From an uncultured Roseburia sp. (GTDB lineage Bacteria; Bacillota; Clostridia; Lachnospirales; Lachnospiraceae), in assembly GCA_947647505.1 (NCBI GenBank), contig CANSKO010000021.1, forward strand, positions 1 through 43,242: a stretch of DNA of 43,242 nt, given 5' to 3'. Shown here piece by piece: positions 7,387 through 16,187 of this stretch (position 1 is its first letter; every line of letters begins with the position of its first letter). The notes beneath the pieces were generated by a model. It searched no databases and was not told the DNA's origin. It was given only the letters and a program-made list of their open reading frames with translations. Made by a program: the position numbers and the translations under genes.

Positions 7387-8341
7387 TCCGTATGCAAAAT
7401 CTGGTAAAGCTTCCCCATTCGCTTTCCACGGAAAGGACATGCCCCAGCTTATCTGCGATCTTTTTCGCCATGTAAAGCCCCATGCCGGTCGATTTGTATT
7501 TGCCGTTATGATGGCCGCTTCCGGTATAGCCCCGGTCAAAAATCCGCCGGATGTCACAGTCTTTGATCCCCTCTCCATGATCCTCCACCAAAAGCAGCAC
7601 GTCTTCCCCCTCTCTTTTGGTGGAAAAAGAAAGCGCAGGATCTTCCGTGGCATATTTAATCGCATTGCTTATCATCTGATCGAGCATGTAAACCAGCCAG
7701 TTTGGATCCGAACAGACCAGACAGTCTTCTACGTCGATCGTAATCCGAAAATGGCTGCGAATCAGAAAATACTGATTGTTGCGTATCGAAGCTTTTACGC
7801 AGTCCGCGATGCCAACCGGCCGGATCTGTAAATCAAACAGGCTGCTCTGCACTTTACACCCAAGCAGCGCAAAATTCAACTGACGGTTGATTTTTTCAAG
7901 CTGCTCCTTTAACGCGTCTTTTAAGCTGTCGTCTTCTGCTTTTTCCACCATCAAAAGGCTCGCGGAAAGCGGTATTTTGACTTCGTGGCACCAGCGCGTA
8001 ATGAAATCCTGCAAATCGCAGTTGATTTCATATTGCGCGCGCAGCCGCTCTTTCCAGATTGCAGCGTCGTGCGCCGCAATCTCGCTGCCCTCCAGATCGG
8101 AAAATTCCGACGCGATAATGCCGTCGGACAGCAGCGCGCAATGCATCCTCTTTTCCCTTCCGCGCACGTGAAAATAATCCACGGCGCCGGCAGACAACGT
8201 CGCGATCGCAAGCAGCGCGTCCAGATACCAGAGATACGACCATGCCACGTCCGGCAGCAGGAATGCAAAATACAGATTATACGACAGCGCAATACACAAA
8301 ACCAGACCTGCCGTATGCTTTCTTCGTCTCAGATAGCTCAT
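7373..8341 (-). CDS. BceS-type intramembrane-sensing histidine kinase
   Basis: The start is the ATG at 8341, which overlaps the response regulator stop (ATGA); an upstream ATG at 8395 would lie within that gene. The 322-residue protein has two closely spaced helices (about 11-29 and 34-55) with almost no outer loop, as in kinases that sense through a partner transporter. The H-box is His119 in FITRWCHEVKIPLSASLL, with the N-box DQMISNAIKYA, the D-box VEDHGEGI, and the G-box KSTGMGLYMAKKIAD. This is the BceS/VraG-associated class that normally works with a BceAB ABC transporter to answer peptide antibiotics. No such transporter is in the window. The 3' end overlaps the racemase gene by 14 bp, with no terminator between the convergent units. 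Confidence 0.88.
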   Translation of the reverse strand: MSYLRRRKHTAGLVLCIALSYNLYFAFLLPDVAWSYLWYLDALLAIATLSAGAVDYFHVRGREKRMHCALLSDGIIASEFSDLEGSEIAAHDAAIWKERLRAQYEINCDLQDFITRWCHEVKIPLSASLLMVEKAEDDSLKDALKEQLEKINRQLNFALLGCKVQSSLFDLQIRPVGIADCVKASIRNNQYFLIRSHFRITIDVEDCLVCSDPNWLVYMLDQMISNAIKYATEDPALSFSTKREGEDVLLLVEDHGEGIKDCDIRRIFDRGYTGSGHHNGKYKSTGMGLYMAKKIADKLGHVLSVESEWGSFTRFCIRIRAR

Positions 8342-9018
8342 GCGATAAAGTATCCCTGTCCTTTCTTCGTCCCGATCGTATCTTCTCCCAGACATTCCCG
8401 AAGCTTATTCCGCAGTCTGGAAATCATCGTTGTCAGCGCCTGATCCGATATAAATTCATCCATGCCCCACAGCTCCATCATAAGCGCCTCCCGGGTAACG
8501 ACATGCGGCCTCTTTTCCAGAAGCTTCGCCAGAATTTTCCGTTCCGATCTCGTCAGCTCCACCTCCACATCCCGCACAAACAGCGACTGCGTTTCCCGTT
8601 CAAAGGAACCGTCTCTGCCAAGCGCAATCCGCTCCCGTACCCGGTATTCATACGTCCGCCGCAGGACCGCGTCGATTTTGGCTTTTAACAGCTCCAGACG
8701 AAACGGCTTTTCCACATAATCATCGCCGCCCTGCGCAATCGCCATAATCTGATCTGCATCCTCGCTTCGGCTGCTGATGAATACGACTGGAACGTCAGAG
8801 CTTTCCCGAATCCGGCGACACCAGTAAAACCCGTCGTAACAGGGCAGATTGACGTCCATCAGAATCAAATGCGGACGATATCGGCGCGCTTCCCGTTCAA
8901 TGGCGTCAAACTGTTCCGCCGCTTCCGCCAGAAATCCCCATTTTTCCAGAAACTGTATGATTTCACCGGCCAGCGCCGCATCGTCTTCTACCAGAAAAAT
9001 TTTGATCGTCCGTTCCAA
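8338..9018 (-). CDS. BceR-type response regulator (OmpR family)
   Basis: The most likely start is a TTG at 9018, seven bases after GGGGAGG and two bases past the stop of the MscS gene; the ATG at 9063 lies inside that gene and has no ribosome site. The 226-residue protein begins ERTIKIFLVEDD, with the phospho-acceptor Asp55 in LILMDVNLP and the lysine in DDYVEKPF. The C-terminal winged helix contains LTRSERKILAKLLE and ends in TKKGQGYF. Its stop overlaps the kinase start, so the two are translationally coupled. It would regulate peptide-antibiotic detoxification genes; its target promoter is not evident nearby. Confidence 0.87.
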   Translation of the reverse strand: MERTIKIFLVEDDAALAGEIIQFLEKWGFLAEAAEQFDAIEREARRYRPHLILMDVNLPCYDGFYWCRRIRESSDVPVVFISSRSEDADQIMAIAQGGDDYVEKPFRLELLKAKIDAVLRRTYEYRVRERIALGRDGSFERETQSLFVRDVEVELTRSERKILAKLLEKRPHVVTREALMMELWGMDEFISDQALTTMISRLRNKLRECLGEDTIGTKKGQGYFIA

Positions 9019-9019
9019 T

Positions 9020-9835
9020 TCAAGCCCTCCCCGCCTGTTTCCCGCCGCGCTGCACAAGTTCATTTTCTGTAACGAGAATCGTCTGATACGGTATGTTTAT
9101 GCCATTCTTTCTGAAATCTTCCACCAGCGCCGCGCGAATATTGCTGCACGCCAGAAAGCTGTCGTCTAAGTTTTCGGTCCATACCGTCGTCTTTAAGAGA
9201 ATGCCGTTTTGCGTATAGCCTTTGATAAAAACCTTGTTCTCCTCCGTATTCAGCGTCAGATCGTTTGCAATGCAGATTTGCTGCATACGCTGCATCGCCT
9301 TTTTGATATCCGAATCATAGGAGATTTCAATTTCGATAAAGTTTCCGATATTTCCGGTATAATTCGTATTCGTAATCACGGCGGAATCCATCACCGAATT
9401 GGGCACGATGCAGCTTTCCCCGTTAAACTGGCGGATCACCGTATGGCGGATTGTAATGTCTTTCACAAGCCCTTCCGCAATCACGCTGCTCCCCTGCACG
9501 ACCCTGATTTTCTCATCGACGTTATAGGGTTTTGACACGGAAAGCGATATGCCGCTGATGACGTTGGAAAGCGCCTGCTGCGCGGCAAACGTCGCGATTG
9601 CGACAAACAAAGAGCTGCTCTGCAAAATCGTCTTGCTGATATCTTTCGTCACTTCAAACTGCTGCGCCAGGCTGTATGCCACGACGATGACGATCACGAC
9701 GTTTAAGATGCTTTTGGCAAAGCGCAGATGCACAGAATTATGCTTTTTGGACATCAGACGGAAGATCAGGTTTACAATCCGGTTTAACAACAGTTCCACG
9801 ACAACAAAAATTGCTATTTTTAAAAAATCATCCAT
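9020..9835 (-). CDS. Small MscS-family mechanosensitive ion channel
   Basis: The 271-residue protein opens with a membrane segment (3-25), a second helix (about 43-60) and the pore-lining third helix rich in Ala, Gly and Ser (AIATFAAQQALSNVISGISL, 87-106). It continues with the beta domain, with KPYNVDEKIRV, IRHTVIRQFNGE and IVPNSVMDSAVITN, and a mixed C-terminal vestibule. This is the MscS layout at near minimal length. Such channels release solutes when membrane tension rises. A GGAGATGGAAG site precedes the ATG. It lies 27 bases after rimM and two bases before the response regulator, so rimM, this gene and the two-component pair look co-transcribed. Confidence 0.9.
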   Translation of the reverse strand: MDDFLKIAIFVVVELLLNRIVNLIFRLMSKKHNSVHLRFAKSILNVVIVIVVAYSLAQQFEVTKDISKTILQSSSLFVAIATFAAQQALSNVISGISLSVSKPYNVDEKIRVVQGSSVIAEGLVKDITIRHTVIRQFNGESCIVPNSVMDSAVITNTNYTGNIGNFIEIEISYDSDIKKAMQRMQQICIANDLTLNTEENKVFIKGYTQNGILLKTTVWTENLDDSFLACSNIRAALVEDFRKNGINIPYQTILVTENELVQRGGKQAGRA

Positions 9836-9862
9836 ACGTCTTCCATCTCCATGCCCAAACGC

Positions 9863-10384
9863 TTACTTTTGATTCGCTTCCCGTAAACCGGGCAGAAGAT
9901 GCACGGTCAAAACGCCCGCTTCCAGATCAATCGTCCGAATGCAGTCTTTGATTGCCGGTATCAAAAGATCCGATGCGCCCGGCTTTTGTATCACATAAAC
10001 GTCGTTTGCGGCAGACTGTATCACGTCCGTTACGGTTCCAAGCGCTTCGCCTTCCTCTGACACGGCCTGCAAACCGATCAGATCTGCAATAAAATATTCA
10101 TTTTCCCCAAGCGGAACCGCCTGCTCCCTCGTCACAAGCAGCTCGCCCCTGCGATAGCCTGCCGCATCGTCTATCGTATCGATGCCTTTTAATTTCAAAA
10201 TTACCATATTTTTGAAAAAACGAACGTTTTCGATGCCAAAAGCCTGTTGTTTTCTTCCCACAGACAAAATCACCTCTTCCAGATCCAGAAAACGCTTCGG
10301 ATCGTCTGTCGTGGGAAATACCTTTACTTCTCCGCGAAGTCCATGCGTATTTGTAATAATGCCAACCTTTAATAAATCGTCCAT
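9863..10384 (-). CDS. rimM: Ribosome maturation factor RimM
   Basis: The ATG at 10384 follows GGGAGG and gives 173 residues, the normal length for RimM. The N-terminal RimM barrel is seen in KVGIITNTHGLRGEVKVFPTTDDPKRF, and the C-terminal PRC barrel in ENEYFIADLIGLQAVSEEGEALG, ending in DLLIPAIKDCI and VHLLPGL. RimM binds protein S19 and helps 30S head assembly. The usual partners rpsP and trmD are not adjacent here; instead an MscS channel and a two-component system follow. The promoter is at 10423-10451. Confidence 0.93.
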   Translation of the reverse strand: MDDLLKVGIITNTHGLRGEVKVFPTTDDPKRFLDLEEVILSVGRKQQAFGIENVRFFKNMVILKLKGIDTIDDAAGYRRGELLVTREQAVPLGENEYFIADLIGLQAVSEEGEALGTVTDVIQSAANDVYVIQKPGASDLLIPAIKDCIRTIDLEAGVLTVHLLPGLREANQK

Positions 10385-10422
10385 GCCGCCTCCCGTTTGC
10401 AATGATCCTGTCATTTTTCTTT

Positions 10423-10451
10423 ATTATAATTGTAAACCGGTGGAGAAGCAA
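10423..10451 (-). promoter_or_regulatory. Promoter of the rimM-mscS-two-component unit
   Basis: On the minus strand TTGCTT (10446-10451) and TATAAT (10423-10428) are 17 bases apart, 39 bases ahead of the rimM ATG. A good housekeeping-type promoter. Confidence 0.65.
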
Positions 10452-10475
10452 TCAAAATCTGCCGGAATCTGCGCA

Positions 10476-10512
10476 AAAAGAAGGCCCCGGCGCATTCTGC
10501 CGCGCCGAAGCC
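10476..10512 (-). terminator. Intrinsic terminator after fprA
   Basis: On the minus strand GGC-TT-CGGCGC pairs with GCGCCG-GG-GCC across an eight-base loop (10483-10512), giving six plus three base pairs around a two-base mismatch. A T-rich run, TTCTTTTT, follows. It separates fprA from rimM. Confidence 0.7.
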
Positions 10513-10546
10513 CTTTTGTTTCCTGCTGTCGTTTTATCCGCCTGTC

Positions 10547-11764
10547 TTACGCTTCTTTCATGGAATCTATAATCGCATCCGCCAGCGCATCCAGCTCCAG
10601 ATCCTTGTCCGCGCCCATCGAGGAGGCAAGACTTAACCTGTCGTTTAAAACCGTCATATTCTTCATTTCTTCATCGATAAACTTCTGCATCAGATCGCCG
10701 GACTTGCATGCCCAGGAACCGTTTTCAATCAATGCAAACGTACGGTTCTGCATGTTGAGCGCCTTCATATCCATCAGGAAATTATGCATAACCGGATAAA
10801 TGCCCAGATTATATGTCACCGACGCCAGCACGATATGGCTGTACTTGAACGCTTCCGAAATCAGATAGGAAACGTGGGTGTTCGATACGTCATAAACCGC
10901 CACATTCGTGCAGCCTTTTTCGCAGAGCCTTGCAGCCAGCGCCTGCGCAGCCGATTCCGTATTGCCATACATGGAAGCATAGGCGATTAAAACGCCCTTC
11001 TCCTCCGGCTCGTAGCGGCTCCATTTATCGTATTTTTCTACGAAATAGCCCAGATTTTCACGCCAGACGGGACCATGCAGCGGACAGATAAATTTGATCT
11101 GATCCAGGATGCCGGACGCTTTCTTCAACAGAAGCTGAATGTGCGGCCCGTATTTTCCAACGATATTCGTCAGGTAACGGCGGGCTTCGTCAATCCAGTC
11201 GCGGTCAAAGTCCACTTCATCGGCAAAGAGCTTGCCGTCAAGCGCAATAAAAGAGCCAAACGCATCTGCGGCAAACAATACGCCGTTTGTCGTATCAAAC
11301 GTCACCATCGCTTCCGGCCAGTGCACCATAGGCGCGGCTACAAACGTCACCGTATGGCCGCCAAAGCAGTGCGTATCCCCTTCCGCCACCGTCAGGCATT
11401 CATGCGTATCCGGGTGGAACCCAAACTGGCGCATCAGCATATAAGCCTTTTCCGTAGAAATCAGCTTTACATCCGGATAGCGCAGAAGAATCTGCTCTAC
11501 GGAGGCCGCATGATCCGGCTCCATATGATTGACAACCAGCCAGTCTAATGGGCGGTCCCCCAGCAGATAGTCCAGATTTTCAGCAAGCTGGCGGTATGCC
11601 GACCAGTCCACCGTATCAAACAGAACCGTCTCTTCATCCAAAAGCAGATACGCATTATAGCTTACGCCATGCGGAATCGGATGAATATTTTCAAACAGAT
11701 GCAGCCTGTGGTCATTTGCGCCGACCCAGTATAAATCTTCGGTTACTTTACGTACACAATACAT
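10547..11764 (-). CDS. fprA: A-type flavodiiron protein (FprA), oxygen/nitric oxide reductase
   Basis: The 405-residue protein has the N-terminal metallo-beta-lactamase-like diiron domain with the ligand motif NHMEPDH (His80, Glu82, Asp84, His85) and a following APMVHWPEAMVTFD, then a C-terminal flavodoxin domain from about 255 with YASMYGNTESAAQAL and the FMN loop VTYNLGIYP. Class A proteins end here, without fused rubredoxin, and take electrons from a separate rubredoxin to reduce oxygen or NO to water or nitrous oxide. The gene just upstream, 20 bases away, encodes a dehydrogenase whose C-terminus is a rubredoxin, an obvious candidate donor. AAAGGAGG precedes the ATG by seven bases. Confidence 0.95.
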   Translation of the reverse strand: MYCVRKVTEDLYWVGANDHRLHLFENIHPIPHGVSYNAYLLLDEETVLFDTVDWSAYRQLAENLDYLLGDRPLDWLVVNHMEPDHAASVEQILLRYPDVKLISTEKAYMLMRQFGFHPDTHECLTVAEGDTHCFGGHTVTFVAAPMVHWPEAMVTFDTTNGVLFAADAFGSFIALDGKLFADEVDFDRDWIDEARRYLTNIVGKYGPHIQLLLKKASGILDQIKFICPLHGPVWRENLGYFVEKYDKWSRYEPEEKGVLIAYASMYGNTESAAQALAARLCEKGCTNVAVYDVSNTHVSYLISEAFKYSHIVLASVTYNLGIYPVMHNFLMDMKALNMQNRTFALIENGSWACKSGDLMQKFIDEEMKNMTVLNDRLSLASSMGADKDLELDALADAIIDSMKEA

Positions 11765-11784
11765 ATTCGTTCCTCCTTTCTCTG

Positions 11785-13701
11785 TTACGCCTCAATAAAC
11801 TGCTCTTTGCCTTCTGCGCATTCCGGACATACCCACTCTTCCGGCAGGTTCTCAAACAATGTTCCGGGCGAAACTTCCGCATCTTCATCGCCAAGCTCCG
11901 GAACATACTCATAACCACAGCCGCCGCATACATAGCTTTTGCCAATTGGCTCCGGCTTTGGAACGGGCGGACGCTTCATCTTCACCATTGGCGGAGCCGG
12001 CTGTTTTTCTTCCGTGCCAAGCGCCTCCGTCAGAAGCGGCAGAATCTCTGCAACGTCTCCAACAATGCCGTAATCGCAGTTCTTAAAAATCGGAGCGTTG
12101 CCGTTTTTATTGATCGCCACAATCGCGGATGCGTCTTTGATCCCCTTTAAATGCTGGATTGCGCCGGAAATGCCGCAGGCAATATAAAGGTTGCCTTTAA
12201 ACTTCTGTCCCGACATTCCGACATAACGATTCAGCGGCACGTATTTTAACGTCTCCGCCACCGGGCGGGAGGAGCCGATCGCTGCGCCGGCCGCCTGCGC
12301 CAGATCTTCAATCAGCTTCATATTCTCCTGGCTTCCAATTCCTTTTCCAGCGGAAACGACGCGCTCTGCCTGTGCAATCGGCGTATCGGCCGGAATGCCG
12401 ACCGTAAAGTCATGCCCGTCTTTTTTGAGCGCCTCCACCAGCGCATCTACGCGCTCTTTCGCGCTGCCTTCCTTTAAAATCCTGCCCTTGCGCACGCCCG
12501 TTACCGGAGCCGGCTTCTTTGCCGCGGAACGGCTGCCGCCTCCTCCGGAGCTCTTTTTCATTCTTCCGATAATATGGGACGCGATCACGACGCGCTGGAT
12601 CTCATTTGTGCCCTCGTAAATCGTCGTAATCTTCGCATCACGATACATCCGCTCTACATCCATGCCCTTTAAGAAGCCCGTGCCGCCAAAAATCTGCACA
12701 GCGTCGTTTGTCACCTCAAGCGCAATATCGGACGCATACATCTTTGCCATAGCCGCTTCCATCGAATAGGGGCTGTGCGCCTCTTTCAGCTCTGCCGCAG
12801 AATACACAAGAAATCTCGCACAGCGCAATTTCGTCGCCATATCAGCCAGCTTAAAGGATATGCCCTGCTGCGCCGCAATCGGTTTGCCAAACTGGATGCG
12901 CTCCTTCGCATATTCAAGCGCCTGTTCGTACGCGCCCTGCGCAATGCCAAGCGCCTGCGCCGCAATGCCGATGCGTCCGCCGTCCAATGTGGCCATTGCA
13001 ATCTTAAAGCCTTCTCCTTCTTTTCCAAGCAAATTTTCTTTCGGAACTTTTACATCGTTGAAAATCAATTCCGCCGTCGTCGAGGAGCGAATGCCAAGCT
13101 TGTCATAATGATCGCCAAAGTCAAAGCCTTCCCATCCTTTTTCCACAATGAAAGCGGAAATCCCGCGCGTCCCAATGTCCGGCGTCGTCACGGCAAATAC
13201 GACGTAGGTGTCCGCTTTCGGCGCGTTCGTAATAAAAATCTTGCCGCCGTTTAACAGATAATAATCGCCTTTGTCGAGCGCCGTCGTCTCCGTGCCTCCG
13301 GCATCCGAGCCGGCATTTGGCTCCGTCAGTCCAAACGCTGCGATTTTCTCACCTTTCGCCAGCGGAACGAGATATTTCTGCTTCTGCTGCTCATTGCCAA
13401 ACGCAAAAATCGGGAACGAGCCAAGCGATACGTGCGCCGAAAGAATAACGCCGGCGCCACCGTCTACGCGGGCAAGCTCTTCCACTGCAATCGCATAGCT
13501 CATAATATCAAGCCCGGCGCCACCGTATTCCGTCGGATATGGAATTCCCATAAAGCCCATCTCTCCGAGCTTTTTCACTGCTTCGTCCGGAAAGCGGTTT
13601 TCCTGATCCAGTGAAAACGCTATGGGTTTGATTTCCTCTTCCGCAAAAGAACGGATCTTCGCCCGTAACTGCTCGTGTTCTGTCGTTGTCTGGAATAACA
13701 T
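11785..13701 (-). CDS. Acyl-CoA dehydrogenase / ETF-alpha FAD-binding domain / rubredoxin fusion protein
   Basis: The start is the ATG at 13701, seven bases after AAAGGAGG, giving 638 residues. Residues 1-380 are a complete short-chain acyl-CoA dehydrogenase with GLTEPNAGSDA, the FAD-contact segment QIFGGTGF and the catalytic base Glu363 in IYEGTNEIQR. After a Gly/Ser/Pro linker, residues about 407-562 match the C-terminal FAD domain of ETF alpha (VSAGKGIGSQEN, VGMSGQ, YIACGISGAIQHLKG, VAINKN, DYGIVGD). After a Pro-rich linker, residues 590-635 are a rubredoxin with CGGCG and CPEC (Cys592, 595, 625, 628). The AMP-binding ETF beta partner and ETF alpha N-terminal domain are absent. The layout suggests electrons pass from acyl-CoA through two flavins and an iron site to FprA downstream. 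Fusions of this kind occur in Firmicutes genomes; their reaction is not established to my knowledge. Confidence 0.93.
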   Translation of the reverse strand: MLFQTTTEHEQLRAKIRSFAEEEIKPIAFSLDQENRFPDEAVKKLGEMGFMGIPYPTEYGGAGLDIMSYAIAVEELARVDGGAGVILSAHVSLGSFPIFAFGNEQQKQKYLVPLAKGEKIAAFGLTEPNAGSDAGGTETTALDKGDYYLLNGGKIFITNAPKADTYVVFAVTTPDIGTRGISAFIVEKGWEGFDFGDHYDKLGIRSSTTAELIFNDVKVPKENLLGKEGEGFKIAMATLDGGRIGIAAQALGIAQGAYEQALEYAKERIQFGKPIAAQQGISFKLADMATKLRCARFLVYSAAELKEAHSPYSMEAAMAKMYASDIALEVTNDAVQIFGGTGFLKGMDVERMYRDAKITTIYEGTNEIQRVVIASHIIGRMKKSSGGGGSRSAAKKPAPVTGVRKGRILKEGSAKERVDALVEALKKDGHDFTVGIPADTPIAQAERVVSAGKGIGSQENMKLIEDLAQAAGAAIGSSRPVAETLKYVPLNRYVGMSGQKFKGNLYIACGISGAIQHLKGIKDASAIVAINKNGNAPIFKNCDYGIVGDVAEILPLLTEALGTEEKQPAPPMVKMKRPPVPKPEPIGKSYVCGGCGYEYVPELGDEDAEVSPGTLFENLPEEWVCPECAEGKEQFIEA

Positions 13702-13769
13702 AACATTACCTCCTTTTTTTTTCATATTTTTCCGTATATATAATTTTTTTGTAACTTTTTACCAAAATC

Positions 13770-13798
13770 AATATAACAAATTCTTTATTTTCTGTCAA
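13770..13798 (-). promoter_or_regulatory. Strong promoter of the dehydrogenase fusion-fprA operon
   Basis: On the minus strand a perfect TTGACA (13793-13798) and TATATT (13770-13775) are 17 bases apart. The 70-base leader to the ATG is very A/T-rich. This is close to the sigma-A consensus and predicts high expression. Confidence 0.75.
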
Positions 13799-13825
13799 TA
13801 TTTATATACTATAAAATCGTCTTTC

Positions 13826-13868
13826 CAAAAAATAAAACCTCCGGACTGCATGCTTCTCAGTCCGGAGG
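13826..13868 (-). terminator. Intrinsic terminator after glyA
   Basis: CCTCCGGACTG (13838-13848) and its exact complement (13858-13868) form an 11-bp stem with a nine-base loop. On the minus strand it is followed by TTTTATTTTTT. Confidence 0.88.
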
Positions 13869-13908
13869 TCTGCCGCTGCTTTCCAATCAGCGTATCGTTC
13901 CACAATCT

Positions 13909-15147
13909 CTATTTCAACGGATACTTTTCGGTCAGGCTTTTTACAATGGCCCGCGCCACATCCGCTTTCGCTTCGCCTTCTTTTATCATCATCGCGATCG
14001 CTTCCGCAATCTGATCCATGTCCGCTTCGTTAAGTCCCCTCGATGTAACGGCCGGCGTTCCGATGCGAATGCCGCTCGTCACAAACGGTGATTTGGGATC
14101 ATTGGGAATGGTATTCTTATTACAGGTGATGTTTACCGTATCCAAAAGCTTCTCCGTCTCTTTTCCGGTCAGGCCATACGGCGTAAGATCCACCAGCATC
14201 AGATGGTTGTCCGTTCCGCCGGATACAATCCGGATATCCCGCTTTTGCAGCCCTTTACACAACGCCTGCGCATTTGCCGCAACGTTTCTCTGATATTCCT
14301 GAAATTCCGGCTGCAACGCTTCTTTGAAGCAAACGGCTTTCGCCGCGATCACATGCATCAGCGGACCGCCCTGTATGCCCGGAAAAATCGCCTTATTAAA
14401 ATTATATTTTTCAGCCGCTTCTTTATTGCACAGGATCATGCCGCCTCTTGGCCCGCGCAGCGTCTTATGCGTCGTCGTCGTCACAACGTCTGCGTACGGA
14501 AACGGGCTTTCGTGCACGCCCGCGGCAACAAGCCCTGCAATATGCGCCATATCCACCATAAGAACGGCGCCGCATGCGTCTGCAATCTCACGGAACTTTT
14601 TAAAATCAATTGCCCTCGCATATGCGCTCGCCCCGGCGATGATCATTTTGGGCTTGCAGTCCATAGCGATTTCCATCACTTTATCATAGTCGATAAACCC
14701 TTCATCGTTCACCCCATACGGCACAATATGAAAATAATGTCCGGAAAAATTGACCGGGCTTCCATGCGTCAGATGTCCGCCGTGATCGAGATTCATCCCC
14801 ATCACCGTATCTCCCGGCTGTAAAATCGCAAACTGAACCGCCATATTTGCCTGCGCGCCGGAATGCGGCTGTACGTTGGCATAATCGCAGCCGAATAATT
14901 CCTTTGCCCTCTCTCTCGCCAGTTCTTCTACGACATCCACGCACTCACAGCCGCCATAATAGCGTTTCCCCGGATAGCCTTCCGCATATTTATTTGTCAT
15001 AACGCTGCCCATCGCCGACATCACAGCCGGACTTACCCAGTTCTCCGAAGCAATCAGCTCAATATGGCTGCTCTGCCGCTCAAATTCCGCTGTAATCGCG
15101 TCTGCAACCTCACGGTCCACCGCCTGAATATCCTCTAACGTATACAT
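13909..15147 (-). CDS. glyA: Serine hydroxymethyltransferase
   Basis: The 412-residue protein is a normal-length PLP enzyme of fold type I that interconverts serine and glycine with tetrahydrofolate, feeding one-carbon metabolism. It shows [13 protein letters not shown], the [10 protein letters not shown] motif, [23 protein letters not shown], and the PLP lysine Lys228 in [29 protein letters not shown] site precedes the ATG. It has its own promoter and terminator. Through serine supply it could also feed the racemase of the van operon, but that link is only inference. Confidence 0.97.
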   Translation of the reverse strand: MYTLEDIQAVDREVADAITAEFERQSSHIELIASENWVSPAVMSAMGSVMTNKYAEGYPGKRYYGGCECVDVVEELARERAKELFGCDYANVQPHSGAQANMAVQFAILQPGDTVMGMNLDHGGHLTHGSPVNFSGHYFHIVPYGVNDEGFIDYDKVMEIAMDCKPKMIIAGASAYARAIDFKKFREIADACGAVLMVDMAHIAGLVAAGVHESPFPYADVVTTTTHKTLRGPRGGMILCNKEAAEKYNFNKAIFPGIQGGPLMHVIAAKAVCFKEALQPEFQEYQRNVAANAQALCKGLQKRDIRIVSGGTDNHLMLVDLTPYGLTGKETEKLLDTVNITCNKNTIPNDPKSPFVTSGIRIGTPAVTSRGLNEADMDQIAEAIAMMIKEGEAKADVARAIVKSLTEKYPLK

Positions 15148-15201
15148 GCTCTTTCCTCCATATGCTGTTTTCTACATCTTCTTTCAAGTGATACGTCAAA
15201 T

Positions 15202-15230
15202 ATTATAAATGACTTACCCCCGCTTTTCAA
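15202..15230 (-). promoter_or_regulatory. glyA promoter
   Basis: On the minus strand TTGAAA (15225-15230) and TATAAT (15202-15207) are 17 bases apart, between murI and glyA. The leader is about 50 bases. No glycine or purine riboswitch was recognised there. Confidence 0.68.
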
Positions 15231-15270
15231 CCGCTAATCTTTCAAAAGCGCCGAAATCCCTTTTGAAGCG

Positions 15271-16089
15271 TCAGAGAGAGTAAAACGCATTCTCATCATA
15301 GCAGCGCGTTGCAAGCAGCCTGCGGCAAAGCTTCTGCTTTTCTCTGGAATCCGCGCTGTTTTCAAAGCAAACCCTGCCCGGCCGCGCGCCGTTTCGCAAA
15401 AGCCCCGCTTCTTTGATCCGCCGCTTTGTTTCCCGCGCAGTCCCCGGCCCGCCCTCAAACAACATGACCGCATTCCCCAGAACGCTTTGCAGCTGTCTGC
15501 TGACAAACGGATAATGCGTGCAGCCCAGCACCACCGCGTCCAGCTTCTGCTTTTCAAACGGCTCAAACAGGCGTTCCAGAAACTGCTCCAGCTCTTTTCC
15601 CTGCATATCGCCGTGTTCAATATATTCCATCAATCCAGGACAGGGCAATGGAATAATATGCGCCATATCAAGATAGCGTTCCATCAGGTTATGAAATTTT
15701 TCTTCCCGAATCGTCATGGGCGTCGCCATTACAACGACGTTTGGGTGCGGCCCGGACAGCACCGCAGGCTTTAACGCCGGTTCTATGCCAATAATGGGCA
15801 CCGCAGGGTATTTTTGGCGCAGATACCGCACGGCCGCGCTTGTCGCCGTATTGCACGCCACAACCACGGCTTTTGCCCCCTCCGCAATCAGGCGGTCCAC
15901 ATGCGAGACGGTAAGCCGCCGCACTTCTTCCAGACGCTTCGTCCCATAAGGAGCATTCGCCGAATCCCCGTAATAACGATAATTTTCATCCGGCATTTCC
16001 CGAATCAACGCGCGCAGCACGCTGATTCCTCCGACGCCGGAATCAAATACTGCAATTGGCTTTTCACTTCCGTTTAATCTTTCCGGCAT
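15271..16089 (-). CDS. murI: Glutamate racemase
   Basis: The 272-residue protein makes D-glutamate for peptidoglycan. It has FDSGVGGISVLR near the start, the paired catalytic cysteines Cys79 in VVACNTATSA and Cys190 in VLGCTHYPF, and YYGDSANAPYG. These features and the length are typical of MurI. A GGAAGG site lies eight bases before the ATG. It is followed by glyA after 123 bases that contain a separate glyA promoter. Confidence 0.95.
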   Translation of the reverse strand: MPERLNGSEKPIAVFDSGVGGISVLRALIREMPDENYRYYGDSANAPYGTKRLEEVRRLTVSHVDRLIAEGAKAVVVACNTATSAAVRYLRQKYPAVPIIGIEPALKPAVLSGPHPNVVVMATPMTIREEKFHNLMERYLDMAHIIPLPCPGLMEYIEHGDMQGKELEQFLERLFEPFEKQKLDAVVLGCTHYPFVSRQLQSVLGNAVMLFEGGPGTARETKRRIKEAGLLRNGARPGRVCFENSADSREKQKLCRRLLATRCYDENAFYSL

Positions 16090-16145
16090 AATCCGTTCCT
16101 TCCTGAAAAAATTTTGACTGACAGCTTCCTTCTTATGTCATTTTG

Positions 16146-16154
16146 TGTTATACT
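16146..16154 (+). promoter_or_regulatory. Extended -10 promoter of the YvyF-like gene
   Basis: TG, one base, then TATACT at 16149-16154 is an extended -10 element 34 bases before the ATG. The -35 region is poor, as extended -10 promoters allow. Confidence 0.45.
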
Positions 16155-16187
16155 GACTCTATACTTGCAGAAAGGAGTTTTCTACAT

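Noticed and set aside
15234..15620. Minus-strand frame of 128 codons overlapping murI
   Set aside because: It is an alternative frame of murI, which has both catalytic cysteines in the other frame.
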